Source of the DNA: JAJYIV01 sp964499955
GTDB taxonomy: Bacteria; Patescibacteriota; Patescibacteriia; UBA9934; GWF2-40-263
DNA length: 22,174 nt
Reading direction: 5' to 3'
NCBI GenBank assembly: GCA_964499955.1
Contig: CAZCMI010000015.1
Span: 1 to 22,174 of the forward strand
Shown: positions 7,099 through 14,717 of the stretch, piece by piece
Position numbering within the stretch: the stretch's first letter is position 1
Layout: every line of letters begins with the position of its first letter
Translations under genes and position numbers: made by a program
Notes under the pieces: model-generated
Database searches by the model: none
What the model was told of the DNA's origin: nothing
The model's input: only the letters and a program-made list of their open reading frames with translations

Positions 7099-7545
7099 AT
7101 GAACGAGCAGAACGTGCAGCACCACGGTCCCCGCCGCCGTCGCAACCGCGACACGTACGACCGGAAGGGTGACGCCGACGCGTCGTCGCTCCGCACCCGT
7201 CGGTCGCGCGTGCCGGCCATGCCGGACGCGTCCCTGGAGGGCGTCCACCAGGCCCTGGCCAAGGGCGACGTCTCGAACGCCGCCGCGCAGCTGGCCACCC
7301 TGGTCAGCCGGCCGGAGAACGGCGTGAGCGTCTCGCTCGCGACCCGCGTCTACGAGGACGCCGTGGTCGCGCACCAGAAGATGCGTGTCCGCCGGGAGGG
7401 CCTGTCGGCCAGCATCGACGCCATCGCCGCGTTCCTGGCGGCCGTCGTCCTGCCCGCCGAGGCGGCTCGGCTGCGCAAGATCACGCACCTGCGGGGGCTC
7501 GGCGGCACCGCCGACAAGCACTTCCCCCGCCACGGCAACGCCTAG
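7099..7545 (+). CDS. Unknown 148-residue protein
   Basis: The start is fixed by GGAGGA five bases before the ATG, one of the few strong Shine-Dalgarno sites in the window. The N-terminal ~45 residues are basic and probably disordered (HHGPRRRRNRDTYDRKGD). The rest appears helical (VHQALAKGDVSNAAAQLATL, SIDAIAAFLAAVVLPAEAAR). No signal peptide and no family that I recognise. Codon use differs from the neighbours: all Glu codons are GAG and no Leu is TTG, while adjacent genes use GAA and TTG freely. It has its own promoter and terminator. The gene at 19657 shares these expression features. Confidence 0.7.
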   Translation: MNEQNVQHHGPRRRRNRDTYDRKGDADASSLRTRRSRVPAMPDASLEGVHQALAKGDVSNAAAQLATLVSRPENGVSVSLATRVYEDAVVAHQKMRVRREGLSASIDAIAAFLAAVVLPAEAARLRKITHLRGLGGTADKHFPRHGNA

Positions 7546-7588
7546 CGTCTGCCTTCCTCCCCTTTGCCGCGGCCTGCACGGCCCGGCA

Positions 7589-7626
7589 CCCCGCCTCCCG
7601 TTCCCACGGGACGGCGGGGCTTTTTT
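7589..7626 (+). terminator. Intrinsic terminator
   Basis: CCCCGCC/GGCGGGG and CCCGT/ACGGG form a two-part stem followed by TTTTTT. Confidence 0.9.
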
Positions 7627-7655
7627 GTTGCGGTCGTATCGTGTAGGGTTTTTGC

Positions 7656-9134
7656 ATGCCCGCCCCCGACCTCATTCTTACGCCGTCCCTGTTCTTCCAG
7701 CATGCGTCCTGCCCGCATTGGCTTTGGTATGACCGCTACGGCGATCCGGCGCGCAAGGGCGACATGCCGGAGCTGGCGCAGAAGCTGCTCGAGATGGGCG
7801 TCGTGCACGAGGAGAACTACATCCAAGGCTTGGACCTGCAGCCGGTGCTTACGAAGAACCCGGACGTCGCCGCGCGCGAAACGCTCCGGCTCATGCGCCA
7901 GGGCGCGCCGCTCATTTACCAAGGCATGCTTCAGGCCGAAATCGGCGGGGTGTTGTGGCGCGGTCGGCCGGACCTGTTGGAAAAGCGCCCGGGGCGTTCG
8001 GCCTTCGGGGACTGGCTGTACGTTCCCGTGGACATCAAGTCCTCGCATTCCATCCACGACGTCCAGCAGCTGCAGCTCGCCTTCTACGCCCTCGTGTTGG
8101 AACAGGTCCAAGGCGCGTTCCCCGAGGAAGCCGCCATTGTGAACGTGGACCACGAACGGGTGCCGCTCACCCTGACGGACGCCCTCGTGCGGAAGACGAA
8201 GAAAAAAGCCGACGACGTGGCGCGGATTTTGGCCGGCGAGAAGCCCCCGCTGCGCCTGGCCAGCAAGTGCAAGCATTCGCCGTGGTTCAAGGAATGCGTG
8301 CGGACGGCGGAAGAAGCGAACGACATCGCCCTGATTTACGATTTGGACCCGCGCGCGGCCGTGGGATTGCGCGCGGCGGGTATCGCCACCGTGCGGCAGG
8401 CGGCGGCCATGGACCCGGCGTCGCTGGGCAAAATCCCGTACGCGCCCACGCACGAACTGCTCCGCATCAAACGGCAGGCGCAGTCGCTCACGGACGGCAA
8501 GCTGCACTGGTTGGCCCGTCCACAGCTGCCGGAGGCGCCGCTGGAAATCTATTTCGACATTGAAGGCGACCCGTTCCTGTCCGTGGAATATCTCTTCGGT
8601 TTTTGGATCGTGGGCGACCCGGAGCGGCGCTACGCCAACATCGGCCACGTGAGCGACCAGGGCGAGGACGGCTACTTCCTGTATTTCCTCGCCGAGCAGC
8701 CGGAAGACCAGGAACGCCTGTGGCGTGATTTCCTCGCGTGGACGGCGCTGCTGCCGGACGACGGCTTCGCCGTGTACCACTTCGCCGATTACGAACGCGC
8801 CCGCACCCTGGGCCTGGCCAAGCAGTATGGCGACACACCCGGCTTCCGCCGCTTCGCCAAGCGCTACGTCGACCTGTCGAAGGTCGTCCAGGATTCCGTG
8901 ATCTTCCCGCTGTATTTCTACTCCATCAAGGACATCGCCAAGTCGAAGTTCCTCGCCTACCGCTGGCGGCACCAAAAGGCGGGCGGCGCGCAAAGCGTGT
9001 TCTGGTATGAACGCTGGCTGGAAACCGGCGACCGCTGCGTGCTGCAGGACATCGTGGATTACAACGAGGACGACGTCGTGGCCACAGCGGCCTTGCACCG
9101 TTGGCTCGTGAAGGAGGGCGCGCGCATGGTATGA
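7656..9134 (+). CDS. TM0106-type RecB-like nuclease with RNase H-like domain
   Basis: The 492-residue protein joins two nuclease modules. Residues ~1-215 are a RecB/Cas4-like PD-(D/E)XK nuclease, with GRPDLL (Asp106) and PVDIKSS (Asp126, Lys128). Cys19, Cys205 and Cys214 are placed like the Fe-S cysteines of such enzymes, but only three are visible, with His207 between two of them. Residues ~220-290 look like a helical linker. From ~297 an RNase H-like fold begins with IYFDIEGDP (Asp301, Glu303) and ends with DYNEDDVVATAAL (Asp472/473), as in DEDD exonucleases. The role is probably nucleic acid processing or repair, but the substrate is not known. Its stop overlaps the -10 box of the next gene. 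Confidence 0.85.
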   Translation: MPAPDLILTPSLFFQHASCPHWLWYDRYGDPARKGDMPELAQKLLEMGVVHEENYIQGLDLQPVLTKNPDVAARETLRLMRQGAPLIYQGMLQAEIGGVLWRGRPDLLEKRPGRSAFGDWLYVPVDIKSSHSIHDVQQLQLAFYALVLEQVQGAFPEEAAIVNVDHERVPLTLTDALVRKTKKKADDVARILAGEKPPLRLASKCKHSPWFKECVRTAEEANDIALIYDLDPRAAVGLRAAGIATVRQAAAMDPASLGKIPYAPTHELLRIKRQAQSLTDGKLHWLARPQLPEAPLEIYFDIEGDPFLSVEYLFGFWIVGDPERRYANIGHVSDQGEDGYFLYFLAEQPEDQERLWRDFLAWTALLPDDGFAVYHFADYERARTLGLAKQYGDTPGFRRFAKRYVDLSKVVQDSVIFPLYFYSIKDIAKSKFLAYRWRHQKAGGAQSVFWYERWLETGDRCVLQDIVDYNEDDVVATAALHRWLVKEGARMV

Positions 9135-9135
9135 T
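9127..9135 (+). promoter_or_regulatory. Extended -10 promoter of the LOG-family gene
   Basis: TGG-TATGAT ends 8 bases before the ATG, so the message should be leaderless. It overlaps the stop codon of the nuclease gene. Confidence 0.6.
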
Positions 9136-9143
9136 GCGGGCGT

Positions 9144-9887
9144 ATGGCGAAACAAAAACCCCGCGTAGAAGACTGTCCGGACGGCGTCTGCCGCATGCCG
9201 CCCACCTTTGCCGAAACGGAAGACAACGCATACGAGGCGGAGCTGCCGCAGAAATTATCCGACGTCACCTGGCGCGTGTTCCGCATCATGGCGGAAATCG
9301 TCGAGGGGTTTGAATTTCTCGCCACGTCGGAACGCGAGGTGAGCATTTTCGGGTCGGCGCGGTTCCCGCCGGGGACACCCTGGTACGAGGAGGCGCGCAA
9401 GCTCGGCGGCATGCTCGGCAAGGCGGGGTTCACCGTCATCACCGGGGGAGGGCCCGGCATCATGGAAGCGGGCAACCGCGGCGCGTATGAAGTGGGCGCG
9501 CCGTCGTTGGGTCTCAACATCGAGCTGCCGCGCGAGCAGCGCGTCAACCCGTACGTCACCCGCAGCCGCGGCTTCCATTATTTCTTCACCCGCAAGGTCA
9601 TGTTGGCCGCCGCCGCGCAGGCCTACGTATTCTTCCCGGGCGGGTTCGGCACGCTGGACGAAGCCATGGAACTCATCACCCTGGTGCAGACGCGCAAAAT
9701 GCACCCGCTGCCCATCATCCTGGTGGGGAAGGACTTCTGGGGACCGTTCTTGAAATGGGTGGACGAACGGCTGGTGCGCGAATACGAAACCGTTTCTCCC
9801 GAAGATCCGGATATCTACCAGCTCGTGGACACGGCGCAGGAAGCGTACGACCTGGTGGTGAAGGCGCCGGACCGCTCATTCTTCTAA
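9144..9887 (+). CDS. LOG family (TIGR00730-type) Rossmann-fold protein
   Basis: A 247-residue cytosolic protein with the family motifs GGGPGIMEAGNRGA (101-114) and PGGFGTLDE (165-173), plus Arg150-Lys151. LOG enzymes release cytokinin-type bases by cleaving nucleoside 5'-monophosphates; many bacterial members are annotated as nucleotide 5'-monophosphate nucleosidases. The N-terminal ~60 residues form an extension with CPDGVC (Cys11, Cys16), longer than minimal LOG proteins. The gene is followed after 8 bases by a GT-B-like gene, with two more genes at ~10-base spacing, so it probably leads a four-gene operon. Confidence 0.9.
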   Translation: MAKQKPRVEDCPDGVCRMPPTFAETEDNAYEAELPQKLSDVTWRVFRIMAEIVEGFEFLATSEREVSIFGSARFPPGTPWYEEARKLGGMLGKAGFTVITGGGPGIMEAGNRGAYEVGAPSLGLNIELPREQRVNPYVTRSRGFHYFFTRKVMLAAAAQAYVFFPGGFGTLDEAMELITLVQTRKMHPLPIILVGKDFWGPFLKWVDERLVREYETVSPEDPDIYQLVDTAQEAYDLVVKAPDRSFF

Positions 9888-9895
9888 GCGCGACT

Positions 9896-11236
9896 ATGGG
9901 GGAACAGGGCACGCGCCGCCGCGCATGGGTGCTGGACGTGAACATGGGCTACGGCCACAGCCGGGCCGCCTTCGCGTTGCGCGACCTGTCCGGCGGGGAA
10001 ATCGTCACGGCGAACGCGTACAAGGGCATTCCCGCGTCGGACCGCAAAACGTGGCGGCAGACGCGCCAGCTGTATGAAATCGTGTCGCGGCTCAAGCCCA
10101 TTCCGTTGCTGGGTCCCGGCCTGTTCGGGGCGATGGACCGCATCCAGCGCATTCCGCCGTTTTACCCGCGCCGCGACCTCTCGCGGCCCAACCTGCAGGT
10201 CCGTTCCATCTACCACGCCATCCGGCGCGGCTTCGGGCGGCATTTGGTGGAAACGCTGGCCAAGGACCCGGTGCCGCTGGTCACCACGTTTTTTAGCACC
10301 GCCTTCGCCGCCGAGGAGCACGATTACCCGGGCGACATTTATTGCATCACCACGGACGCCGACGTTTCGCGCAGCTGGGCGCCCATGGACCCGAAGCGCA
10401 GCCGCATCAAATACGTGGCTAGCAACGGCCGCGTGCAGGAACGGTTGAAACTCTACGGCGTGCGGGAGGAAAACATCGTCCTCACGGGTTTTCCGTTGCC
10501 CAAGCAGCTGATCGGCGGGCCGGAGGCCGGGCGGCTGAAAGAGCAGCTGATGGCGCGCGTGTGCAACCTGGACCCGGAAGGCATCTTCACGACGCGCTAC
10601 GCCCAGACCCTGCGCAACGAACTGGGAGCGGAGCATTGCAAGCCGCCGAAGCGCCGCCATCCGCTCACCGTGCTCTATAGCGTGGGCGGGGCGGGGGCCC
10701 AGCGCCGCCTGGGCGTGGAAATCATGGCCTCGCTGCGGCACAAGATCGCCCGCGGGGAAATGCGCTTCATCCTGTCGGCGGGCACGCGCAAGGACGTGGC
10801 GGTGTACTATCGCAAGGCCGCCGCGGACCTCGGCCTGGGCCGCGCGCTGGACGAACACCTGCTGGTCCCCATCTTCACCGACCGCCTGACCTATTTCGAA
10901 GAATTCACCCGTTTGCTCGAAACCACGGACGTGCTCTGGACGAAACCCAGCGAATTGTCGTTCTATACGGGCGCCGGCATCGCCGTGGTGATGGCCCCGC
11001 CCATCGGCAGCCAGGAGGTGTTCAACCAGACGTGGCTGCAATACGTGGGCGGCGGCGTCCCCCAGGGCGACCCGAAACACACCAATGAATGGCTGTTCGA
11101 CTGGATCGCTTCCGGCGGATTGGCCCGCATGGCCTGGAACGGCTACGCGGAGGCCCCCACCCACGGCACCTACCGCATCGAGGACATCGTGTTGGGAAGA
11201 AAGAGCGTCCTGCCGAGCCTGCCGCTGATCGTCTAG
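9896..11236 (+). CDS. GT-B-like glycosyltransferase (MGDG synthase/MurG-like)
   Basis: The 446-residue product has an N-terminal NMGYGHSRAAFAL, comparable to the Gly-His-rich loop of GT28-type enzymes. It then has VPLVTTFFSTAF, TDADVSRSWAPMD and YVASNGRVQERLKLYGV with ENIVLTGFPLP. This order (Asp near a Trp, then a V-x-N-like segment, then TGFP) resembles monogalactosyldiacylglycerol synthase and processive diacylglycerol glycosyltransferases. The C-terminal half has TVLYSVGGAGAQ and later APPIGSQEVFNQTWL, suitable for nucleotide-sugar binding. The acceptor is unknown; lipid glycosylation is an inference. The frame extends 47 codons upstream into the LOG gene, but the ATG 8 bases after that gene fits the operon. 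Confidence 0.65.
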   Translation: MGEQGTRRRAWVLDVNMGYGHSRAAFALRDLSGGEIVTANAYKGIPASDRKTWRQTRQLYEIVSRLKPIPLLGPGLFGAMDRIQRIPPFYPRRDLSRPNLQVRSIYHAIRRGFGRHLVETLAKDPVPLVTTFFSTAFAAEEHDYPGDIYCITTDADVSRSWAPMDPKRSRIKYVASNGRVQERLKLYGVREENIVLTGFPLPKQLIGGPEAGRLKEQLMARVCNLDPEGIFTTRYAQTLRNELGAEHCKPPKRRHPLTVLYSVGGAGAQRRLGVEIMASLRHKIARGEMRFILSAGTRKDVAVYYRKAAADLGLGRALDEHLLVPIFTDRLTYFEEFTRLLETTDVLWTKPSELSFYTGAGIAVVMAPPIGSQEVFNQTWLQYVGGGVPQGDPKHTNEWLFDWIASGGLARMAWNGYAEAPTHGTYRIEDIVLGRKSVLPSLPLIV

Positions 11237-11245
11237 CGTTTCCCT

Positions 11246-12826
11246 ATGTCCACCCCCTTCGACTCCCTGTTGTCCGCCATCCGCGCGTCGCGGCGTTCTT
11301 CGTTGCCGCGCGAAGGGGAAACCATCGTCGTGAGCGACACCGTGGCCGCGGCCGCCTCCGCGTACGAGGCCGTCCGCAACTCCTTGGAGTACGACGAAGA
11401 ACACCTGATGCGCCGCAACGCCATCCGCCGCATCCTGCGCCGCCGCGTGGAAGACGAAGCGTCCCGCCCGCTGGCCGCCGACCTGCTGCGTGAATTGATT
11501 TGGGCGCGGTACCTCCCAAACAAGCAGGTGCCGGAAACCATGGTCGGCACGGTGGCCGCGGTGTTCGAGAAATACCGGCCGTTGTTCACCGCCGCCCGCG
11601 CGAACGAACGCCGCGCCGGCAAGCTCTTCGACTGGCTGTTGGACGTCCTGTCCACGGAGGTGGAATACGCCATCCACCCGCCGATGGCCGACGAAGCGCT
11701 GGTGGGCGTCGCCTACCGGGAGTTGAAGCGCCGCATGGTATGGGCGAACCCGATGGTGGCGGAGGAGGACCGCGACGTGCAGCTGTACATGGCCGTACAT
11801 CGCGCGGTGGCCAAGTCCAATCCGCCCACGCTGCGGTTCCGCCTGTTCACGCTCTACTACCCGTCCTGGCCGAAAGCCGACCCGGCCGGTCCGCTGCCCG
11901 GGGAAGTCGCCGCCGTGCTGCCCACGGTGATCGACGCCGTGGAACGCCAACTGCGCCACCCCTCGGCCGACCAGGTCTACCGCCTGGCGCGCAAGCATGC
12001 CGTGGTGTTCCACGTCCTGCGCGACGTCGCGGAGGCCGACCCGGACGCCTTTTCCACCGCCGTGGCCATGCGCGATACGGCGTGGTTGGACAAGGCGCTC
12101 ATCAAGGCCGCGGAGCGCCGCTACGACCTGTTCCGCAAGAGCCTGTTCCGCAGCGTGTTCCGCGCGGCGACGTTCCTGTTCCTCACCAAGATGTTCCTGG
12201 CCCTGCTGGTGGAATTCCCGTACGAACGGCTGGTCTTGGACGAGGTCCACATGCATCCGTTGTTAATCAACATTTTCGTCCCGCCGCTCTTGTTGGCTGT
12301 CATCGGCTTGTCCGCCCGCATCCCGGAAAAGCGCAACACCAAGAAAATCCTGGAGGAAGTCCACGCCATCATCGGGACGGGGCGGGACTTCACGGCCGTG
12401 CTCAAGCCGCTGGGCGCGTGGGACCACGGCGTGGGCGGGGCGGTATTCCGCGTCATGTACGCCCTGATGTTCGTCTTCACGGCGGGCGTGCTGATCCTCG
12501 GGCTGCGCGCGGTGGAGTTCAACGCGTTTTCCATCGCCCTCTTCCTGTTCTTCCTTTCGCTGGTCGCGTTCTTCGGCCTGAAGATCCGTTCCGGCGTGAA
12601 GGAACTGGTGATCGTCGAGTCGAGCGGGAACGTCCTGTCCATCATGGCGGACATTTTCTTCCTGCCCATCGTGCGCGCGGGCCGCTGGCTGTCCATCCGC
12701 ATCCCGAAGATCAACGTGTTCCTGTTCTTCCTGGACTTCCTCATTGAGGCGCCGTTCAAGGCCGCCATCCGCCTGTCGGAAAGCTGGATTTTGTTCCTGC
12801 GGGAGAAGAAGGAGGAGATTTCGTAG
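11246..12826 (+). CDS. Large membrane protein of unknown function
   Basis: The product is 526 residues. The N-terminal ~300 residues are soluble, helical and charged. Membrane segments follow at about 305-323, 339-357, 402-422 and 428-447, with weaker ones at 464-478 and 490-503. The C-terminus EAPFKAAIRLSESWILFLRE, then KKEEIS, looks like a conserved ending that I associate with uncharacterised Patescibacteria proteins; this is memory, not a search. No catalytic motif is visible. The gene sits 9 bases after the glycosyltransferase and 9 before the glycoside hydrolase, which suggests a shared envelope role. Confidence 0.75.
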   Translation: MSTPFDSLLSAIRASRRSSLPREGETIVVSDTVAAAASAYEAVRNSLEYDEEHLMRRNAIRRILRRRVEDEASRPLAADLLRELIWARYLPNKQVPETMVGTVAAVFEKYRPLFTAARANERRAGKLFDWLLDVLSTEVEYAIHPPMADEALVGVAYRELKRRMVWANPMVAEEDRDVQLYMAVHRAVAKSNPPTLRFRLFTLYYPSWPKADPAGPLPGEVAAVLPTVIDAVERQLRHPSADQVYRLARKHAVVFHVLRDVAEADPDAFSTAVAMRDTAWLDKALIKAAERRYDLFRKSLFRSVFRAATFLFLTKMFLALLVEFPYERLVLDEVHMHPLLINIFVPPLLLAVIGLSARIPEKRNTKKILEEVHAIIGTGRDFTAVLKPLGAWDHGVGGAVFRVMYALMFVFTAGVLILGLRAVEFNAFSIALFLFFLSLVAFFGLKIRSGVKELVIVESSGNVLSIMADIFFLPIVRAGRWLSIRIPKINVFLFFLDFLIEAPFKAAIRLSESWILFLREKKEEIS

Positions 12827-12835
12827 GGTTCGACT

Positions 12836-13843
12836 ATGCATCATTCCGTGAAACGCATCGGCGTCGCGTTGGCGGCGGCCGCAGGGGGCGTGTTGGTTCT
12901 GGCGGCGGGAGCGTTGGTTGTCGCATCGTTCTTTCCGTCATCCGCGCCGCGCTGGGGCGTGACGTTCTCGCCTGATTACGCCCGGCAGCTGGGACTCGAC
13001 GCCGGAGCCGCCTACCACGCCATGTTGGATGACCTGGGTGTGCGGGCGATCCGCTTCCCGCTGTATTGGGACGACGTGGAACGGACGCAGGGCGTGTACG
13101 ATTGGACCGACGCGGACTGGTATCTGTGGGATGCCGGCCACCGCGGGCTGGACGTGACGTTGGTGGTGGGCGCGCGGGTGCCGCGCTGGCCCGAATGCCA
13201 CATTCCCGCCTGGGCGCGCGGTCTGCCGCCGGAGGAAATGGAAGCCGCCCTGCTGCAATACGTGGCCGCCGCCGCGGAACGGTTCAAGGACCATCCGGCC
13301 GTGGCGCGCTGGCAGGTGGAGAACGAACCGGGCTTCACCTGGTTCGGCGATTGCCCGCCGATGCCGCGGCGCGTGCTGGATGCCGAACTCGCCGCCGTCC
13401 GCGCCGTTGCCGCGCAGCCCGTGCAGCTCACCGCCAGCGGGGAATTGCAGGCCTGGGCCGGGCTGGCCCGCCGGGCGGACGTGCTGGGCGTTTCGATGTA
13501 CCGCCGGTCGTGGAACCCGTTCTTCGGCTTCATCACGTATCCCGTGCCGCCGTCGTTCTATCGCGTGCGCGCGTGGCTCGTGCGGCCGTTCGTGGAGCAC
13601 GTGGTCGTTTCCGAACTGCAGGCCGAGCCGTGGTTCGCCGGCGGGGAGGACCCGCGCGACCCGGCCTTCGCGGAGCGTTTCACGCCCCGGGACCTGGCCG
13701 CCAACGCCGCCTACGCCCGCCGGACTGGCCTGCCGGAAGCGTACCTGTGGGGCGTGGAATGGTGGTATTTGCTGAAGGAACAGGGCCGCCCCGAGCTGTG
13801 GGAGGCGGCAAAAGAGTTGTTCCTGGAGGAACGCGCCCCGTAA
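12836..13843 (+). CDS. Membrane-anchored clan GH-A glycoside hydrolase
   Basis: A 335-residue protein with an N-terminal membrane segment (about 7-33) and an exported TIM-barrel. RFPLYWDDVERTQGVYDWT (73-91) is typical of strand 2 in clan GH-A. WQVENEPG supplies the Asn-Glu pair with Glu164 as acid/base. VVVSELQAEPW supplies Glu260 as the likely nucleophile, on strand 7. GVSMYRRSW and LWGVEWWYLL fit the remaining barrel strands. The GH family and the substrate cannot be settled by eye. The last gene of the probable four-gene run from LOG; both catalytic glutamates are present. Confidence 0.82.
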   Translation: MHHSVKRIGVALAAAAGGVLVLAAGALVVASFFPSSAPRWGVTFSPDYARQLGLDAGAAYHAMLDDLGVRAIRFPLYWDDVERTQGVYDWTDADWYLWDAGHRGLDVTLVVGARVPRWPECHIPAWARGLPPEEMEAALLQYVAAAAERFKDHPAVARWQVENEPGFTWFGDCPPMPRRVLDAELAAVRAVAAQPVQLTASGELQAWAGLARRADVLGVSMYRRSWNPFFGFITYPVPPSFYRVRAWLVRPFVEHVVVSELQAEPWFAGGEDPRDPAFAERFTPRDLAANAAYARRTGLPEAYLWGVEWWYLLKEQGRPELWEAAKELFLEERAP

Positions 13844-13845
13844 TG

Positions 13846-13854
13846 TGTTATCAT
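13846..13854 (+). promoter_or_regulatory. Extended -10 promoter of the exonuclease gene
   Basis: TGT-TATCAT lies 10 bases before the ATG at 13865, so the predicted leader is about 4 bases. Confidence 0.55.
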
Positions 13855-13864
13855 TTCCGCCGTT

Positions 13865-14446
13865 ATGGCATCCAAAGAAATCGTCCTCGACATCGAGACG
13901 CAGAACACCTTCCAAGACGTCGGCGCGTACGACCACACCAAGTTGGTCATCTCCGTGGTGGGCGTGTACTTTTACGAAACGGACGAGTACCGCTGCTACG
14001 AGGAGCATGAACTGAAGGAACTGTGGCCGCGGCTCGAACATTGCGACCGCATCATCGGCTACAACACCATCGGGTTCGACATGCCGGTGATGAACAACTA
14101 CTACCCCGGCGACCTGCTGAAACTCCCGCAGTTGGACATCCTCGCTGAAATCCACAAGGTCCTGGGCTTCCGCCTGAAGCTCGACGACGTGGCCGCCGCC
14201 AGCGTGGGGCACCGCAAGTCGGGCCACGGCCTGCAGGCGGTGGAATGGTGGCGCAACGGCGAAAAGGAAAAAGTGAAGGCGTACTGCCTGGACGACGTAA
14301 AAGTCACCAAGGACGTGTACGAATACGGGTTGAAGTACGGCGCCCTGGCGTACGAAGACCGTCTCTCCGGCCGCAAGGGTATTCCGGTGAATTTCACCCC
14401 CAAACCCGCCGCGTCGGCACAGATCAATTTGACGATGCCATTTTAA
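13865..14446 (+). CDS. DEDD-family 3'-5' exonuclease / RNase H-like protein
   Basis: A 193-residue single-domain protein. Exo I motif is VLDIETQNT (Asp9, Glu11), Exo II is IIGYNTIGFDMPVM (Asn67, Asp72) and Exo III is YCLDDVKVTKD (Tyr140, Asp144), so all expected residues are present. It resembles the RNase_H_2/YprB-type exonuclease without the accessory domains. Function is probably 3'-5' degradation of nucleic acid; DNA versus RNA is not clear. The C-terminal ~25 residues (KGIPVNFTPKPAASAQ) look like a disordered tail. A terminator follows immediately. Confidence 0.85.
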   Translation: MASKEIVLDIETQNTFQDVGAYDHTKLVISVVGVYFYETDEYRCYEEHELKELWPRLEHCDRIIGYNTIGFDMPVMNNYYPGDLLKLPQLDILAEIHKVLGFRLKLDDVAAASVGHRKSGHGLQAVEWWRNGEKEKVKAYCLDDVKVTKDVYEYGLKYGALAYEDRLSGRKGIPVNFTPKPAASAQINLTMPF

Positions 14447-14451
14447 GAAAT

Positions 14452-14478
14452 GCCCCGTCCCGCACGGGGCGTTTTTTT
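14452..14478 (+). terminator. Intrinsic terminator of the exonuclease gene
   Basis: GCCCCGT and ACGGGGC pair around a CCCGC loop and are followed by seven T residues. Confidence 0.92.
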
Positions 14479-14485
14479 ATCCACA
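14477..14485 (+). promoter_or_regulatory. DnaA box upstream of the nrd operon
   Basis: TTATCCACA is a perfect consensus DnaA box. It starts in the T-run of the terminator and lies about 30 bases before the nrd -35 box. In E. coli the nrdAB promoter is also DnaA-regulated, so control by DnaA is plausible here. Confidence 0.5.
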
Positions 14486-14515
14486 GACACGGCGGAACGC
14501 CCGTATTTTTGCCGG

Positions 14516-14544
14516 TTTGCCCGAGGCGCTTCGTGGACTATAAT
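14516..14544 (+). promoter_or_regulatory. Promoter of the nrdBA operon
   Basis: A consensus TATAAT (14539-14544) is preceded by TTTGCC at 17 bases (or TTGCCC at 16). The predicted start is near 14551. No clear NrdR box is recognised. Confidence 0.7.
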
Positions 14545-14550
14545 GTGGGA

Positions 14551-14717
14551 GTACCACTCGCGTGGTCCCGCTCTTCACGGAGCGTCGTCGATGGCTCGAA
14601 CGGTTCGTTCGCGTTCCGTTTTGGCTGGAAACATCTCTGCATTGGGGATTGTTTTTTGACTGCCCTGATTCCGCGAAGACAGATGCCGCCGCCCTCTGTT
14701 CACTTTCGTCCTTGGTT
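14551..14717 (+). other. Long 5' leader of the nrdBA mRNA
   Basis: About 167 bases separate the predicted start from the nrdB ATG, unlike the very short leaders elsewhere in the window. A perfect hairpin (ACCAC-TCGC-GTGGT, 14553-14566) sits at the 5' end, and a GTTTTTTG run is at 14651. The nrdB frame stays open through here from a GTG at 14562, but the encoded peptide is not conserved-looking and has no ribosome-binding site. I treat it as leader RNA; an N-terminal extension of NrdB is the alternative. Confidence 0.45.

Noticed and set aside
7542..9155. 537-codon minus-strand frame opposite the nuclease gene
   Set aside because: The plus strand encodes both nuclease motifs; the minus product is low-complexity and unlike any protein I know.
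9884..12256. 790-codon minus-strand frame
   Set aside because: It spans two plus-strand genes with conserved features and has a His/Gln/Arg-rich composition typical of GC-rich shadow frames.
14562..14717. N-terminal extension of NrdB from the GTG at 14562
   Set aside because: No ribosome-binding site, and the encoded residues do not resemble the ATP-cone or any domain; kept only as an alternative.
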